Shown here: positions 27,503 through 36,424 of the stretch, one piece after another
How positions within the stretch are numbered: position 1 is the first letter of the stretch
Layout of the letters: each line of letters begins with the position of its first letter
NCBI GenBank assembly: GCA_903826635.1
Contig: CAIKFI010000020.1
Coordinates: forward strand, 1 to 39,216
Length of the DNA stretch: 39,216 nt
DNA from: an uncultured Spartobacteria bacterium
GTDB taxonomy: Bacteria > Verrucomicrobiota > Verrucomicrobiia > Chthoniobacterales > UBA6821
Direction of reading: 5' to 3'
Position numbers and translations under genes: made by a program
Notes under the pieces: model-generated
What the model saw: only the letters and a program-made list of their open reading frames with translations
Databases searched by the model: none
Told to the model about the DNA's origin: nothing

Positions 27503-28657
27503 TTGAGCAAGATCAGCCAACTGCTCCTCAGGAGTTTCCGCTGTGTTGAGTCTTTGGAGTATCAGCCGGGCCCCCACCTCAATTTTCTCATCGGGGAAAA
27601 CGCCCAAGGGAAGACTTCCATTCTGGAGGCTGTCTGCGTTCTCCTTCGACTGAAATCCCCAAGGACGGCCAATCTTGCAGAAATGGTACGCTTCGGCGGG
27701 AGCGGGTTTGGCCTTGAGGGCCTTCTGGAAGATGAGAGGAATGGTTTTCTTAAGAAGTCACAACCCAGCCTCCGGGGCAATGTCACAGGATCAAACGGAA
27801 CCATGGGAATCATGGAGTCGGACGGAACACCCAACAGGTTTCGCCTTGCCCTCTCCTGCACCCCTCCGGATAGAGTTCTGCGAATTGATGGAGTGCCCCA
27901 ATCCTCATCCTCCGAGTATCTCTCAAAGGCACGGATTGTCTGGTTCGGAATCGATGATCTCTCCTTGGTAAACGGATCTGCCGAACTTAGGCGAAAGCTT
28001 CTGGACAGCATCGGACTCCAGATTGAGGGAAACTATGGCCGCGATCTGAAAACTTATGACAGGGCTCTAAGATCCAGGAATCTCCTCCTGCGCGAGGGCA
28101 GGCCACGTAACGAGATTGAGGCCTACGACAGACCTTTGACCCAAGCTGGTGAAGGCCTGATGGCCGCCCGGCGGAAAATCGTGTCTGATTTGGCGCAGCT
28201 CGCTCAGGATTCCTGCATCTCAATCTCCGGTGAGGCTCTCGGGATCAACTACCTCCCCGGAGCGGACGCCCCCCTCCTCGAGGCCTTGGAAAGGAGCCGC
28301 AGTGAGGAAATCCGCCTCCGCCAGACCCGGGTCGGCCCACAACGAGATGATGTCGGGATTGAGCTCAACGGGATCCCCTCGGCACCCTTTGCCTCCGAGG
28401 GTCAACGTCGAACGGTTGCGCTCTCCTTAAAACTCGCGGTTTCCTCCCTTCTGACCCGTGAGAACGGGGTTCCGCCACTCCTCTTGCTGGATGATATCTT
28501 TGGGGAACTCGATCAGGGACGCAGGGATGCACTGCTCAAAGGGATGCCTCATGGTTCCCAGGCATTTCTCAGCACCACGGATCTCTCCGGAATCATCCCA
28601 CCCGGGGACTGCGTGATCCACAGGATGGAGCGGGGAACCCCCACCCGGATAAGCTGA
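27503..28657 (+). CDS. recF: DNA replication/repair protein RecF (TTG start)
   Basis: LLRSFRCVESLEYQPGPHLNFLIGENAQGKTSILEAV, RLRQTRVGPQRDDVGIELNG, PLLLLDDIFGELDQGRRDALL. Confidence 0.9.
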   Translation: MSKISQLLLRSFRCVESLEYQPGPHLNFLIGENAQGKTSILEAVCVLLRLKSPRTANLAEMVRFGGSGFGLEGLLEDERNGFLKKSQPSLRGNVTGSNGTMGIMESDGTPNRFRLALSCTPPDRVLRIDGVPQSSSSEYLSKARIVWFGIDDLSLVNGSAELRRKLLDSIGLQIEGNYGRDLKTYDRALRSRNLLLREGRPRNEIEAYDRPLTQAGEGLMAARRKIVSDLAQLAQDSCISISGEALGINYLPGADAPLLEALERSRSEEIRLRQTRVGPQRDDVGIELNGIPSAPFASEGQRRTVALSLKLAVSSLLTRENGVPPLLLLDDIFGELDQGRRDALLKGMPHGSQAFLSTTDLSGIIPPGDCVIHRMERGTPTRIS

Positions 28658-28743
28658 AATGATCTGAGAAAACCTCTGGAATGGATGCTTTGGAAAGCGC
28701 CATCCTTGATTGATCTTGGGGATCGACTAAGATTTGAGAGACG

Positions 28744-29532
28744 ATGCCTATACGAAGCACCTTGAGACTCATGAGATATCTCCTGATACCGTGGGCCCTT
28801 CTTGTTGGACCTGAAGTCCTTCAGGCTGCGGCAACCAATACACCGATCCAGTCATTGAATCCCCTTTCTTCACTCGCCACGAAGACGGCACCCGAAACCC
28901 TCTCAAAGTTGATCACCTCGGGGGGCCTGGTGATGATCCCTCTGATCATTCTCTCGATCGTTACCCTGGCTCTAATTCTTCTCTATCTTGTGACGCTGAG
29001 GCGCAGCGTGGTGGCAGGTTCGCGGTATATGACGACTGCGGAAACCCTGCTTGCAAAGGGCGACCTGATGGGCCTTTTGGCGATCTCCAACCGTCACCGT
29101 GACATTGTTGCCTCCCTCATGACCAGGACACTGGAATTTCTCGCCCGGAACCCCACAGCCACAGATGACCAACTCCGGGAAATCGCCCAGACGGAGGGAA
29201 GTCGCGAGGCCTCCCTCCTCAACCAACGCGTGGCATGGCTTGCGGATATCGCAACCATCGCCCCCATGCTCGGTCTTCTTGGAACCGTTTTCGGGATGAT
29301 CCGATCCTTCAGCGTGATGGCCAACGATGTGGCCGCCTCCCGCCCGATGCTGCTGGCTGAAGGGGTTGCCGAGGCCCTCGTGGCCACTGCGGCGGGATTG
29401 ATCGTTGGAATTCCGGCCATGGCCGCCTACGCATGGTTCCGCGGCAGGGTTCAGGAAATGATCTCTGAAATGGAGGGAGCCACGGCTCTCCTGCTGGTCA
29501 AGTTACTCATCTCACGGAAAAAGACTCCGTAA
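28744..29532 (+). CDS. exbB: MotA/TolQ/ExbB proton channel family protein
   Basis: Three-TM layout; WLADIATIAPMLGLLGTVFGMIRSF, AEGVAEALVATAAGLIVGIPAMAAYAWF. Confidence 0.93.
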   Translation: MPIRSTLRLMRYLLIPWALLVGPEVLQAAATNTPIQSLNPLSSLATKTAPETLSKLITSGGLVMIPLIILSIVTLALILLYLVTLRRSVVAGSRYMTTAETLLAKGDLMGLLAISNRHRDIVASLMTRTLEFLARNPTATDDQLREIAQTEGSREASLLNQRVAWLADIATIAPMLGLLGTVFGMIRSFSVMANDVAASRPMLLAEGVAEALVATAAGLIVGIPAMAAYAWFRGRVQEMISEMEGATALLLVKLLISRKKTP

Positions 29533-29554
29533 ATCCCAGCCACCAGGCCAAACC

Positions 29555-29983
29555 GTGAATTTCCGAGCACGCACCCAACCGGAGCAGAGGGGCTTTCTGA
29601 TCGCCCCGATGGTGGACATCCTGTTGGTGCTTCTGGGTTTTTTCATGCTGACCTGGAGCTTCGCGAGACAGGAACGGGAACTTGATGTGCAGATGCCCTC
29701 GGCGGGAGAGGCCAAGGAACAGCGGGCGTCCGTGGGCGAGGTCATCATCAACGTTAAGGCCGATGGCGAACTGGTCATGAACCGGCGAACGATGAGCCCC
29801 GACGAACTTCTTGAAGCGCTTGGCAAAGTGGCGGCCCTGTATCCCGATCAGGCCGTCGTGCTCCGGGGAGATCAGCGCGTCGATTACGGGCACATCGTGA
29901 GCACTCTCGACCTCTGCCGCCGCGCCAATATCTGGAACGTGGCTTTTGCAACATCCGCTCCCGAAAACAATCAAACCCCGTGA
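29555..29983 (+). CDS. exbD: ExbD/TolR family biopolymer transport protein (GTG start)
   Basis: Short N-terminus, FLIAPMVDILLVLLGFFML TM with conserved Asp, VLRGDQRVDYGHIVSTLDLCRRANIWNVAFAT. Confidence 0.9.
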   Translation: MNFRARTQPEQRGFLIAPMVDILLVLLGFFMLTWSFARQERELDVQMPSAGEAKEQRASVGEVIINVKADGELVMNRRTMSPDELLEALGKVAALYPDQAVVLRGDQRVDYGHIVSTLDLCRRANIWNVAFATSAPENNQTP

Positions 29984-32655
29984 GGTTGATATTTTTTCAG
30001 GGAAACCTGTTTTCTTTTTTCCTAAGCAAGCGAGCCCCATTCTTTGCGGCGGTCTTCCTACCTGCGGTAGCAGCCCTAATCACTGCAGCCTCACTCAGCG
30101 CACAAACCACCGCACTCAATTTCCAGCAGAACACGGAACCCGAGGTGAGAAGGGCTCTTCCGGTGGATGCGGGGGCCACCCCATGGATCTCCCGCTCCGA
30201 CTCCGGACCCCTGCCCCAAATCCCACAACCAAGCCCGCGCGTAATGAGGGCCTTGCCCGCCGGAACACCGATTTCCGCCTCAATGCTTCCATCCATTCCC
30301 GTGACTTCGCCGGGTTCCTATCCGGTAAGCAACCCCGATCCCGTTGGGAGCATCAGGATCGCTCCCTCACGCTCGCAAAGTCCTGCAGATCTTGCCACCG
30401 GACAACTTGCCCTTGCGGATGAGTGCTTTGCAAAAAAACAGCCGGAAACCTCCGTCACCGAATACGAAAAGTTTCTGGCCATGGCTTCCAGGGATACCTC
30501 GGGCAGGGAACGCGCCATCTATCGTCTCGGTGAATCCCAGAGACAGATGGGGAGCATGACGGCTGCCGAGGCCTCTTTCCAGCGTCTCCTGCAGGATTAT
30601 CCCACCGGGGAATTCCGACCCTCAGCATCGTTCAGACTCGGGGAAATCAACGAGGCACGCGGCAATTTCCTTCAAGCCGCCGACTCCTTCAGCATCACCT
30701 CAAAGGATGCCAGGGATCCATCCATCCGGCTTGCCGCACGCTACAGGGAGGCCCTCTCCCGGGAGAAAACCGGTGCATCCGAGCAGAAGAATCAAGCGGT
30801 GCTTCTCCTAACCTCCTTGGCCCAGAATCCGGAGTTCAGTCTCTACAAGGCCCAGGCCCTTCTCCATCTTGCCTCGGTCGCCGCGTCGGGCGGGACCACT
30901 GAGGATAAGAAGTCCGCCCTTGCCTTATATCGCCAGATTCTCTCCTGCCCTCGGGGTGGAGGCTCCGACTCCTCGGGGATCTCACAGGAAACATTCTCGG
31001 ATGCAACCGTGAAGTCCGCCCTCTTGGAATCGGAACTGGGCAACCCCAAGGAAGCAAAAAGACTCTTCGACACCATCGCCTCCTCCCCGGATTCCGGAGA
31101 GTGGCAAAGCATCGCAGCTCTTGGCTCCCTAAGAATTTCCGCCGATTCGGGTGATGATGAGGGGGTGATCAAGGCCTCCGAAAAGGCCCTGGCGGGAGAG
31201 CCCTCCAACAGGCCCGAGATTCTGCTCCTGAGGGGTAATGCGTTCCGAAAAACAGGAAAGAATGCCAAGGCCATCGCCGACTATGACCGTGTGATCACGG
31301 AATTTCCTGCAAGCAAGGCTGCAATCGCGGCTTCCTTCCAGAAACTTCTGGCACTCTACGCCTCCGGAGATCCCTCCCTGCCTGGTGAAATCGACCAGTA
31401 TCTGCTGACTGCTTCCGATCCCGGAGATCGGGCCAAAGTACAACTCCTCAAGGCCGAAGGAACCCTGCGCAAAGGGAACTTCAAGGAGGCTGCGGCTATC
31501 TACCACACCATCGATTCCAACGCGATGCCTGCGGCCTCTCGACCCGACATCCTCTACAAGGAGGCATGGGCACTGACACAGTCAGGGGACAAGGAGGCTG
31601 CGGCGGAAGCACTCACCAGATTCCTGACAGCTTATCCCGATGAGGAGCGTGCCTCCGCGGCGCTGGCTCAACGTGGGATCATCAAGCAGCAGCGGAATGA
31701 TCTTGCAGGCGCTCTCGCCGACTTTTCCCTGCTTCAGGAGCACTACCCGAAGTCACCTGAGCGTGAATTGGCCCTTCAGCAGAAGGGACTCCTGCTCGGC
31801 CAGCAACAGGACAACAAGGGCATGGTCGAATCCCTGTCTCTCCTTCTGCACGATTACCCCAAGAGTCCTGCGGTTCCCCAAGCACATTACTGGATCGGTT
31901 GGGCGGCCATGGAGAACAAAGATTATCCGACGGCCGTCAGCGAGTTGTCGCTTGCCCGCTCGGGGGATCGGAAGCAGTTTGCGGAGAGGGCGGGCTTGAG
32001 GATTCTCCTCGCCTTGTATTACGAGAACAAACCCGAGGAGGCTGCACGGGAAGCAGCGGCCTTGAAACCATCCCTCACCCCACCCGAAATTGCCCGATGG
32101 CTTGGCCTCAAGGAGATGGAGGCGGGTGACACGGCCCGGGCAGTTAGATTCCTCTCCCCTTTGGTCAAGGATGGGCTTCCCGGTGCCTCAGATGCCGAAA
32201 TCCAGAAAACCCTCGCCACGGCTCTGGTGGCTGAGGGGAACTATAAGGCGGCGCTTCAACCGGCGGAGGCCTGCCTGAAGCTTTCCCGTGACCCAGCTAC
32301 CAGGGCTAGCGCGCTCTTGGTGGCGGCCGCGATCCAACAATCCATGAACAACCTTCCGCAAGCCTTCTCGATGACCGAGGAGGCAATGCTTCTGCAACCC
32401 GAAGGCCCGATCAACGCCGAGGCTCGCATCCTGAGCGGCGACATCCTGATGACGCGCAAGGAATACGATCAGGCCGCCAAAGCTTTCATAACAGCCGCCC
32501 TCCTTCATGATGATCCGGACCTCACCCCCAAGGCTTTGGCCAAAGCAGTCCTTGCCTATCAGAAGGCTGGCAATCCCCTCGAAGCAGGGAAGGCCCTCCA
32601 GGAGTTGCGCAAACGCTTCCCAAATGCTCCATTGCCTGTGTTGCCAACACGATGA
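29980..32655 (+). CDS. Large tetratricopeptide-repeat exported protein (GTG start)
   Basis: N-terminal hydrophobic segment, then many TPR/YbgF-like repeats (AIYRLGESQRQMGSMTAAEASFQRLLQDYPTGEFRPSASFRLGEINEARGNFLQAADSF...). GTGA overlap with exbD. Confidence 0.85.
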   Translation: MRLIFFQGNLFSFFLSKRAPFFAAVFLPAVAALITAASLSAQTTALNFQQNTEPEVRRALPVDAGATPWISRSDSGPLPQIPQPSPRVMRALPAGTPISASMLPSIPVTSPGSYPVSNPDPVGSIRIAPSRSQSPADLATGQLALADECFAKKQPETSVTEYEKFLAMASRDTSGRERAIYRLGESQRQMGSMTAAEASFQRLLQDYPTGEFRPSASFRLGEINEARGNFLQAADSFSITSKDARDPSIRLAARYREALSREKTGASEQKNQAVLLLTSLAQNPEFSLYKAQALLHLASVAASGGTTEDKKSALALYRQILSCPRGGGSDSSGISQETFSDATVKSALLESELGNPKEAKRLFDTIASSPDSGEWQSIAALGSLRISADSGDDEGVIKASEKALAGEPSNRPEILLLRGNAFRKTGKNAKAIADYDRVITEFPASKAAIAASFQKLLALYASGDPSLPGEIDQYLLTASDPGDRAKVQLLKAEGTLRKGNFKEAAAIYHTIDSNAMPAASRPDILYKEAWALTQSGDKEAAAEALTRFLTAYPDEERASAALAQRGIIKQQRNDLAGALADFSLLQEHYPKSPERELALQQKGLLLGQQQDNKGMVESLSLLLHDYPKSPAVPQAHYWIGWAAMENKDYPTAVSELSLARSGDRKQFAERAGLRILLALYYENKPEEAAREAAALKPSLTPPEIARWLGLKEMEAGDTARAVRFLSPLVKDGLPGASDAEIQKTLATALVAEGNYKAALQPAEACLKLSRDPATRASALLVAAAIQQSMNNLPQAFSMTEEAMLLQPEGPINAEARILSGDILMTRKEYDQAAKAFITAALLHDDPDLTPKALAKAVLAYQKAGNPLEAGKALQELRKRFPNAPLPVLPTR

Positions 32656-33338
32656 GGAAACTACTTCCAAGAATCCTGATGCTTTTCCGTGTCACGGCCG
32701 TAGCGGCCACGACACTCGTCCACGCTGGCAAAGCGCAAGAACCCTTCCTTGCCGCGGAGCCTCCACCACCCTCTGCTGTTTCAGCCACCTCGACAACTTC
32801 ATCAACTCCAGAGAGCACGAAGAGCTCCACGAATTCCGCCACAGGACAGCAATCCGGCGAGCTCGTTCCTCATGCCATCCCGGAAATTCATGCAACCATC
32901 AGCATTCCGAAAGATTGGAACTTGGTGCAGGGGAGCCTACTTGATGGAGGAGTGCTTCTTGCCACCAAGGAAAAGATCACCGGAGAAAACGATCCATGGT
33001 CCACCGGTCTCAGCATGAGTATCGACCGCAACGGAGCCAAGGACTCGGATCAGAAAGCGAGTGATTATGCTCTGAGCATAGCTCGTGGGGCGGCGGAGAA
33101 GGCCGGAGAGGAGGCCTCCCCCCTCAAGGAATCCCAAGACGGGGCTTTTCATCAGATCCGTTTTGATTTTCCCGTGCAGGGGGACCAGTCCCTGCTGGTC
33201 ACGGAAGAACTCAGGGCCAATGACAGTACTGGCACCGTGACGGTTATTCTTTGGCAGATGCCCAAGGAGGATGCTGCGACTCTATCACCCCTTCGGGACT
33301 CCATTCTCTCCAAGCTCAAGCTCGATTCCAACCAATGA
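32652..33338 (+). CDS. Hypothetical secreted protein (228 aa)
   Basis: Signal-peptide-like N-terminus, Ser/Thr-rich linker, then a conserved-looking domain. ATGA overlaps with both neighbours. Confidence 0.75.
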   Translation: MRKLLPRILMLFRVTAVAATTLVHAGKAQEPFLAAEPPPPSAVSATSTTSSTPESTKSSTNSATGQQSGELVPHAIPEIHATISIPKDWNLVQGSLLDGGVLLATKEKITGENDPWSTGLSMSIDRNGAKDSDQKASDYALSIARGAAEKAGEEASPLKESQDGAFHQIRFDFPVQGDQSLLVTEELRANDSTGTVTVILWQMPKEDAATLSPLRDSILSKLKLDSNQ

Positions 33339-34498
33339 ACACGGACAAGAAATCGTGGGGTAATTTTCCCCTCTTCCTACTCTTTCTTCTCATTCTTTCC
33401 ATCGGCATCGGCCTGCTGGCCTTCTGGAAGATGCTGTCACCCGGTATTGCGCAGAACCCTGTGACAACAGCAAAGAATTCCCAGCCTTACACCCTTGGTG
33501 AACGAAACCAGCAACTTGCCTCGCCTTCCTTGAAGGCCATGGACGACGAATTCACCCAACTCGTCGAGCATGTCATTCCCTCCGTGGTGAGCATCACCAC
33601 CACGACAGCACCTGATCGGGAGGCGCTGGTTCGCCAGTTTTTCGGTCTGGGCGGGGGCGGAGGGGTCTCCAAATCGAGCAAGATGGGATCGGGAATGATC
33701 GTTTCCTCAGATGGTCATATCGTGACCAATTGGCATGTGATCAACGGGGCTTCGCAGATCGCGGTGCAGATGAGCGATGGCCGGACCCTCCCCGCCAGCA
33801 TTGCGGGCGTTGACCAGCGTTCCGACATCGCCGTGCTCAAGATCAATGCAGAGAACCTCATCCCCATTGATTTCGGGGATTCCGAGCAGGTTAAGGTCGG
33901 GCAGATGGTCTTCGCTGTGGGCAATCCTTTCGGTCTTCAGGAGACCGTGACCCAGGGTATCATCAGCGCCAAGGGTCGCCGGACCACCAGTGAGGCGGCC
34001 AATGAGTTCTTCCAGACAAGCGCCACCATCAATCCCGGCAACTCGGGAGGCCCCTTGATCGACATTCACGGAAAGGTCATCGGCATCAATAATTTCATCC
34101 TCAGCAGAAGCGGGGGATCCGAGGGCATCGGCTTCTCCATTCCCTCCAACGTGGCCCACCGCGTTTACGAGGACGTCGTCCAGCACGGCCGAGTGATCCA
34201 CCCCTGGCTCGGTGTCGTCATGAGACCACTCACGCCCGGATTGGCACGCCAACTCGGCCTCAACAACACGCAGGGAGCCCTTGTTGCGGCAACCTTGGCG
34301 ACCTCCCCCGCCGAGAAGGCGGGATTACTCGGAGGAGATGTCATCATCTCCATCGACGGACGCACTGTCAGGGATGGTAAGGATCTCCGAAACAGGGTTG
34401 CGGAAGCGACCGTGGGTTCCCATGTGACCTTCTCCATCCTCCGTGAGGGCAAGCCGATGGAGTTGAGCACCATCATGGACGAGGAACCCACGAACTGA
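33335..34498 (+). CDS. Trypsin-like serine protease, HtrA/DegP family, membrane-anchored with one PDZ domain
   Basis: Catalytic His (TNWHVINGA), Asp (RSDIAVLKI), Ser (NPGNSGGPLID); C-terminal PDZ. ATG overlaps the upstream stop. Confidence 0.94.
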   Translation: MNTDKKSWGNFPLFLLFLLILSIGIGLLAFWKMLSPGIAQNPVTTAKNSQPYTLGERNQQLASPSLKAMDDEFTQLVEHVIPSVVSITTTTAPDREALVRQFFGLGGGGGVSKSSKMGSGMIVSSDGHIVTNWHVINGASQIAVQMSDGRTLPASIAGVDQRSDIAVLKINAENLIPIDFGDSEQVKVGQMVFAVGNPFGLQETVTQGIISAKGRRTTSEAANEFFQTSATINPGNSGGPLIDIHGKVIGINNFILSRSGGSEGIGFSIPSNVAHRVYEDVVQHGRVIHPWLGVVMRPLTPGLARQLGLNNTQGALVAATLATSPAEKAGLLGGDVIISIDGRTVRDGKDLRNRVAEATVGSHVTFSILREGKPMELSTIMDEEPTN

Positions 34499-34525
34499 AC
34501 CGGATGTCCCACAGGTCTCTGGCTC

Positions 34526-34555
34526 CTCCCCGGGAAAAAAGGGGAGTCGTTTTTT
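34526..34555 (+). terminator. Rho-independent terminator after the htrA-like gene
   Basis: ctcccc-gggaaaaaa-ggggag-tcg-tttttt. Confidence 0.7.
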
Positions 34556-34605
34556 CCGAGACGCTTGCGATCATGCGCACGCCTTAACTAGTATCAAAAG
34601 GTCGT

Positions 34606-35364
34606 ATGGCTCCCGAACACGCTCCCGGATTCCGGACTCCCCGCTCCAACACGACCGTCCTTGTGGCCGCGTGGATCCTGGGTCTTGCCGCCGTGCTCGA
34701 ATTGGGATTTGCCGCCGTGGCGCTTCTCCCCTCTTTGGTCGCAGCAATCCATTCCAAAGGGACTCCCCGGATTCCGTCCCCCGCGTTGCAGGCTTCACAA
34801 GCCATCGACCCTCAGACGACGGAAACTGCTCCGACACCGATCCCAGTTCCGCAGGCCAATCCTCTGGAGAGCTCCCCGGTCAGGGATATGGTGGCCACGG
34901 GTTCCCAATCGCTTAACCAAGCCGCCACCATAGAAAAAGGAACTTCCAAGGAACCGGCAAACGGCACCCCTTTGGGCATCGTGAGCGCAAGACTGGTGGG
35001 CGGGAATGATGGCTCCAAAAAACTCCTGATTGCCATCAAGGCCAGAAGCGGCGAGACGATCGAAGTCCCGCAGGTCAAGGTTCAGGTCTATTTCTACGAT
35101 CAGGACGGCGAGGGAGGCGATGTTCTTCCCAGCAAGGCGCAGGTCACCTCTTCCTGGATGAGCCTCCCGATATCATGGAGGAAGAAAGGGGAACCGGAAC
35201 TGCTACAGGTCAGCTACCTCCCCGATCAGACAGATCAGGCACTCAAGTTTGCCGGTTATGTCGTCGCCATCTACTACAAGGGCGATCTGCAGGATTACAG
35301 ATCCGAGCCCTCTAGCCTCCAGAAGCAGTTTCCGCTCAAGTATTTTATCGGACTGGACGAGTAG
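34606..35364 (+). CDS. Hypothetical membrane-anchored protein (252 aa)
   Basis: N-terminal TM (VLVAAWILGLAAVLELGFAAVALLPSLVAAI), Pro/Thr linker, globular C-terminus. Two bp before the next ORF. Confidence 0.75.
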   Translation: MAPEHAPGFRTPRSNTTVLVAAWILGLAAVLELGFAAVALLPSLVAAIHSKGTPRIPSPALQASQAIDPQTTETAPTPIPVPQANPLESSPVRDMVATGSQSLNQAATIEKGTSKEPANGTPLGIVSARLVGGNDGSKKLLIAIKARSGETIEVPQVKVQVYFYDQDGEGGDVLPSKAQVTSSWMSLPISWRKKGEPELLQVSYLPDQTDQALKFAGYVVAIYYKGDLQDYRSEPSSLQKQFPLKYFIGLDE

Positions 35365-35366
35365 TC

Positions 35367-36389
35367 ATGAATGGCCAACGACTCATTCGGCTCGCAGCCA
35401 AGGGCGGCTTCCTCCGGTATACCTGCCTTTCAGCCGTGATGCTGATCTCTCTCACTCTGACTTTGAGGGCCCAGTTGCTGGTGGACTTCTCTCTGCAAAG
35501 GAATCTCTACATCGCCTACGAACCTCTTCTGGCCACGGTCAGGATCACAAATCTTTCAGGCGGCAACCTCCTTCTGGCGGATGTCGAGGGGAAGAAATGG
35601 TTTGGCTTCCAAATCGAGACGCTGGATGGGCGTCCCATCCCTCCCATTGATCCGAACTACGAGATTGAACCGGTGCAGATCGGAGCCGGCGAGTCGATCA
35701 CCCGGACGGTCAACCTGACACCGCTCTATCCGCTCGGAGACTACGGAAGCTATCGTGTGCGGGCCACCGTCTATGCGGCGGAACTTGGCGGCTACTTCAG
35801 CAGTCCTCCAATGACCGTCGAGATCACCGAGGGAAGGATGCTCTGGCAACAGGTCGTCGGGGTTCCGGGTATGGGGCAAGGTCGCGGTTCGGAACGGACG
35901 ATCACCCTTCTCGCCCAGAGACTTCCTGACAAAACGGATCTCTATCTGCGCATCCAGGACAAGAATGCGGGTATCGTCTATTGCACCTCTCGTCTCGGAG
36001 ACTTTATCTCCTACGGGAAGCCACAGGTGCTCTTGGACTCGACCAATTCCATCCACATCCTTCAGAACTCCGCCCCACGGCTCTTTGTATACTCCAAGGT
36101 CGGTCTGGACGGGAAGATCCTCTCCAGAATCTCTTACAACGCACCCAAGACCCGACCCACGCTGGCCCGCTCAGCTGATGGCACCATCTCGGTCTTCGGC
36201 GGAATCCCCTTCGATCCCCACGCCACACCACCCCCCTTCCAGATTGCAAAACTTTCAGACCGCCCTGTTCCGCTACCTACCCCGGAAGCCGCCCCCACCC
36301 CACCTTCCAAGGGGAAAAAAACCCAGAAAACAAAGCCGACGCCATCCCCCAAACAATCGTCGCCCCAGTCAGCGCGGCCTACGGATTGA
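35367..36389 (+). CDS. Hypothetical secreted protein (340 aa)
   Basis: Signal-peptide-like N-terminus ending LRAQ; beta-rich body; Pro/Lys-rich C-terminal tail. Confidence 0.75.
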   Translation: MNGQRLIRLAAKGGFLRYTCLSAVMLISLTLTLRAQLLVDFSLQRNLYIAYEPLLATVRITNLSGGNLLLADVEGKKWFGFQIETLDGRPIPPIDPNYEIEPVQIGAGESITRTVNLTPLYPLGDYGSYRVRATVYAAELGGYFSSPPMTVEITEGRMLWQQVVGVPGMGQGRGSERTITLLAQRLPDKTDLYLRIQDKNAGIVYCTSRLGDFISYGKPQVLLDSTNSIHILQNSAPRLFVYSKVGLDGKILSRISYNAPKTRPTLARSADGTISVFGGIPFDPHATPPPFQIAKLSDRPVPLPTPEAAPTPPSKGKKTQKTKPTPSPKQSSPQSARPTD

Positions 36390-36424
36390 GATAGGGAACC
36401 GGTAGCTTGAGTCCAGAAAGGATC

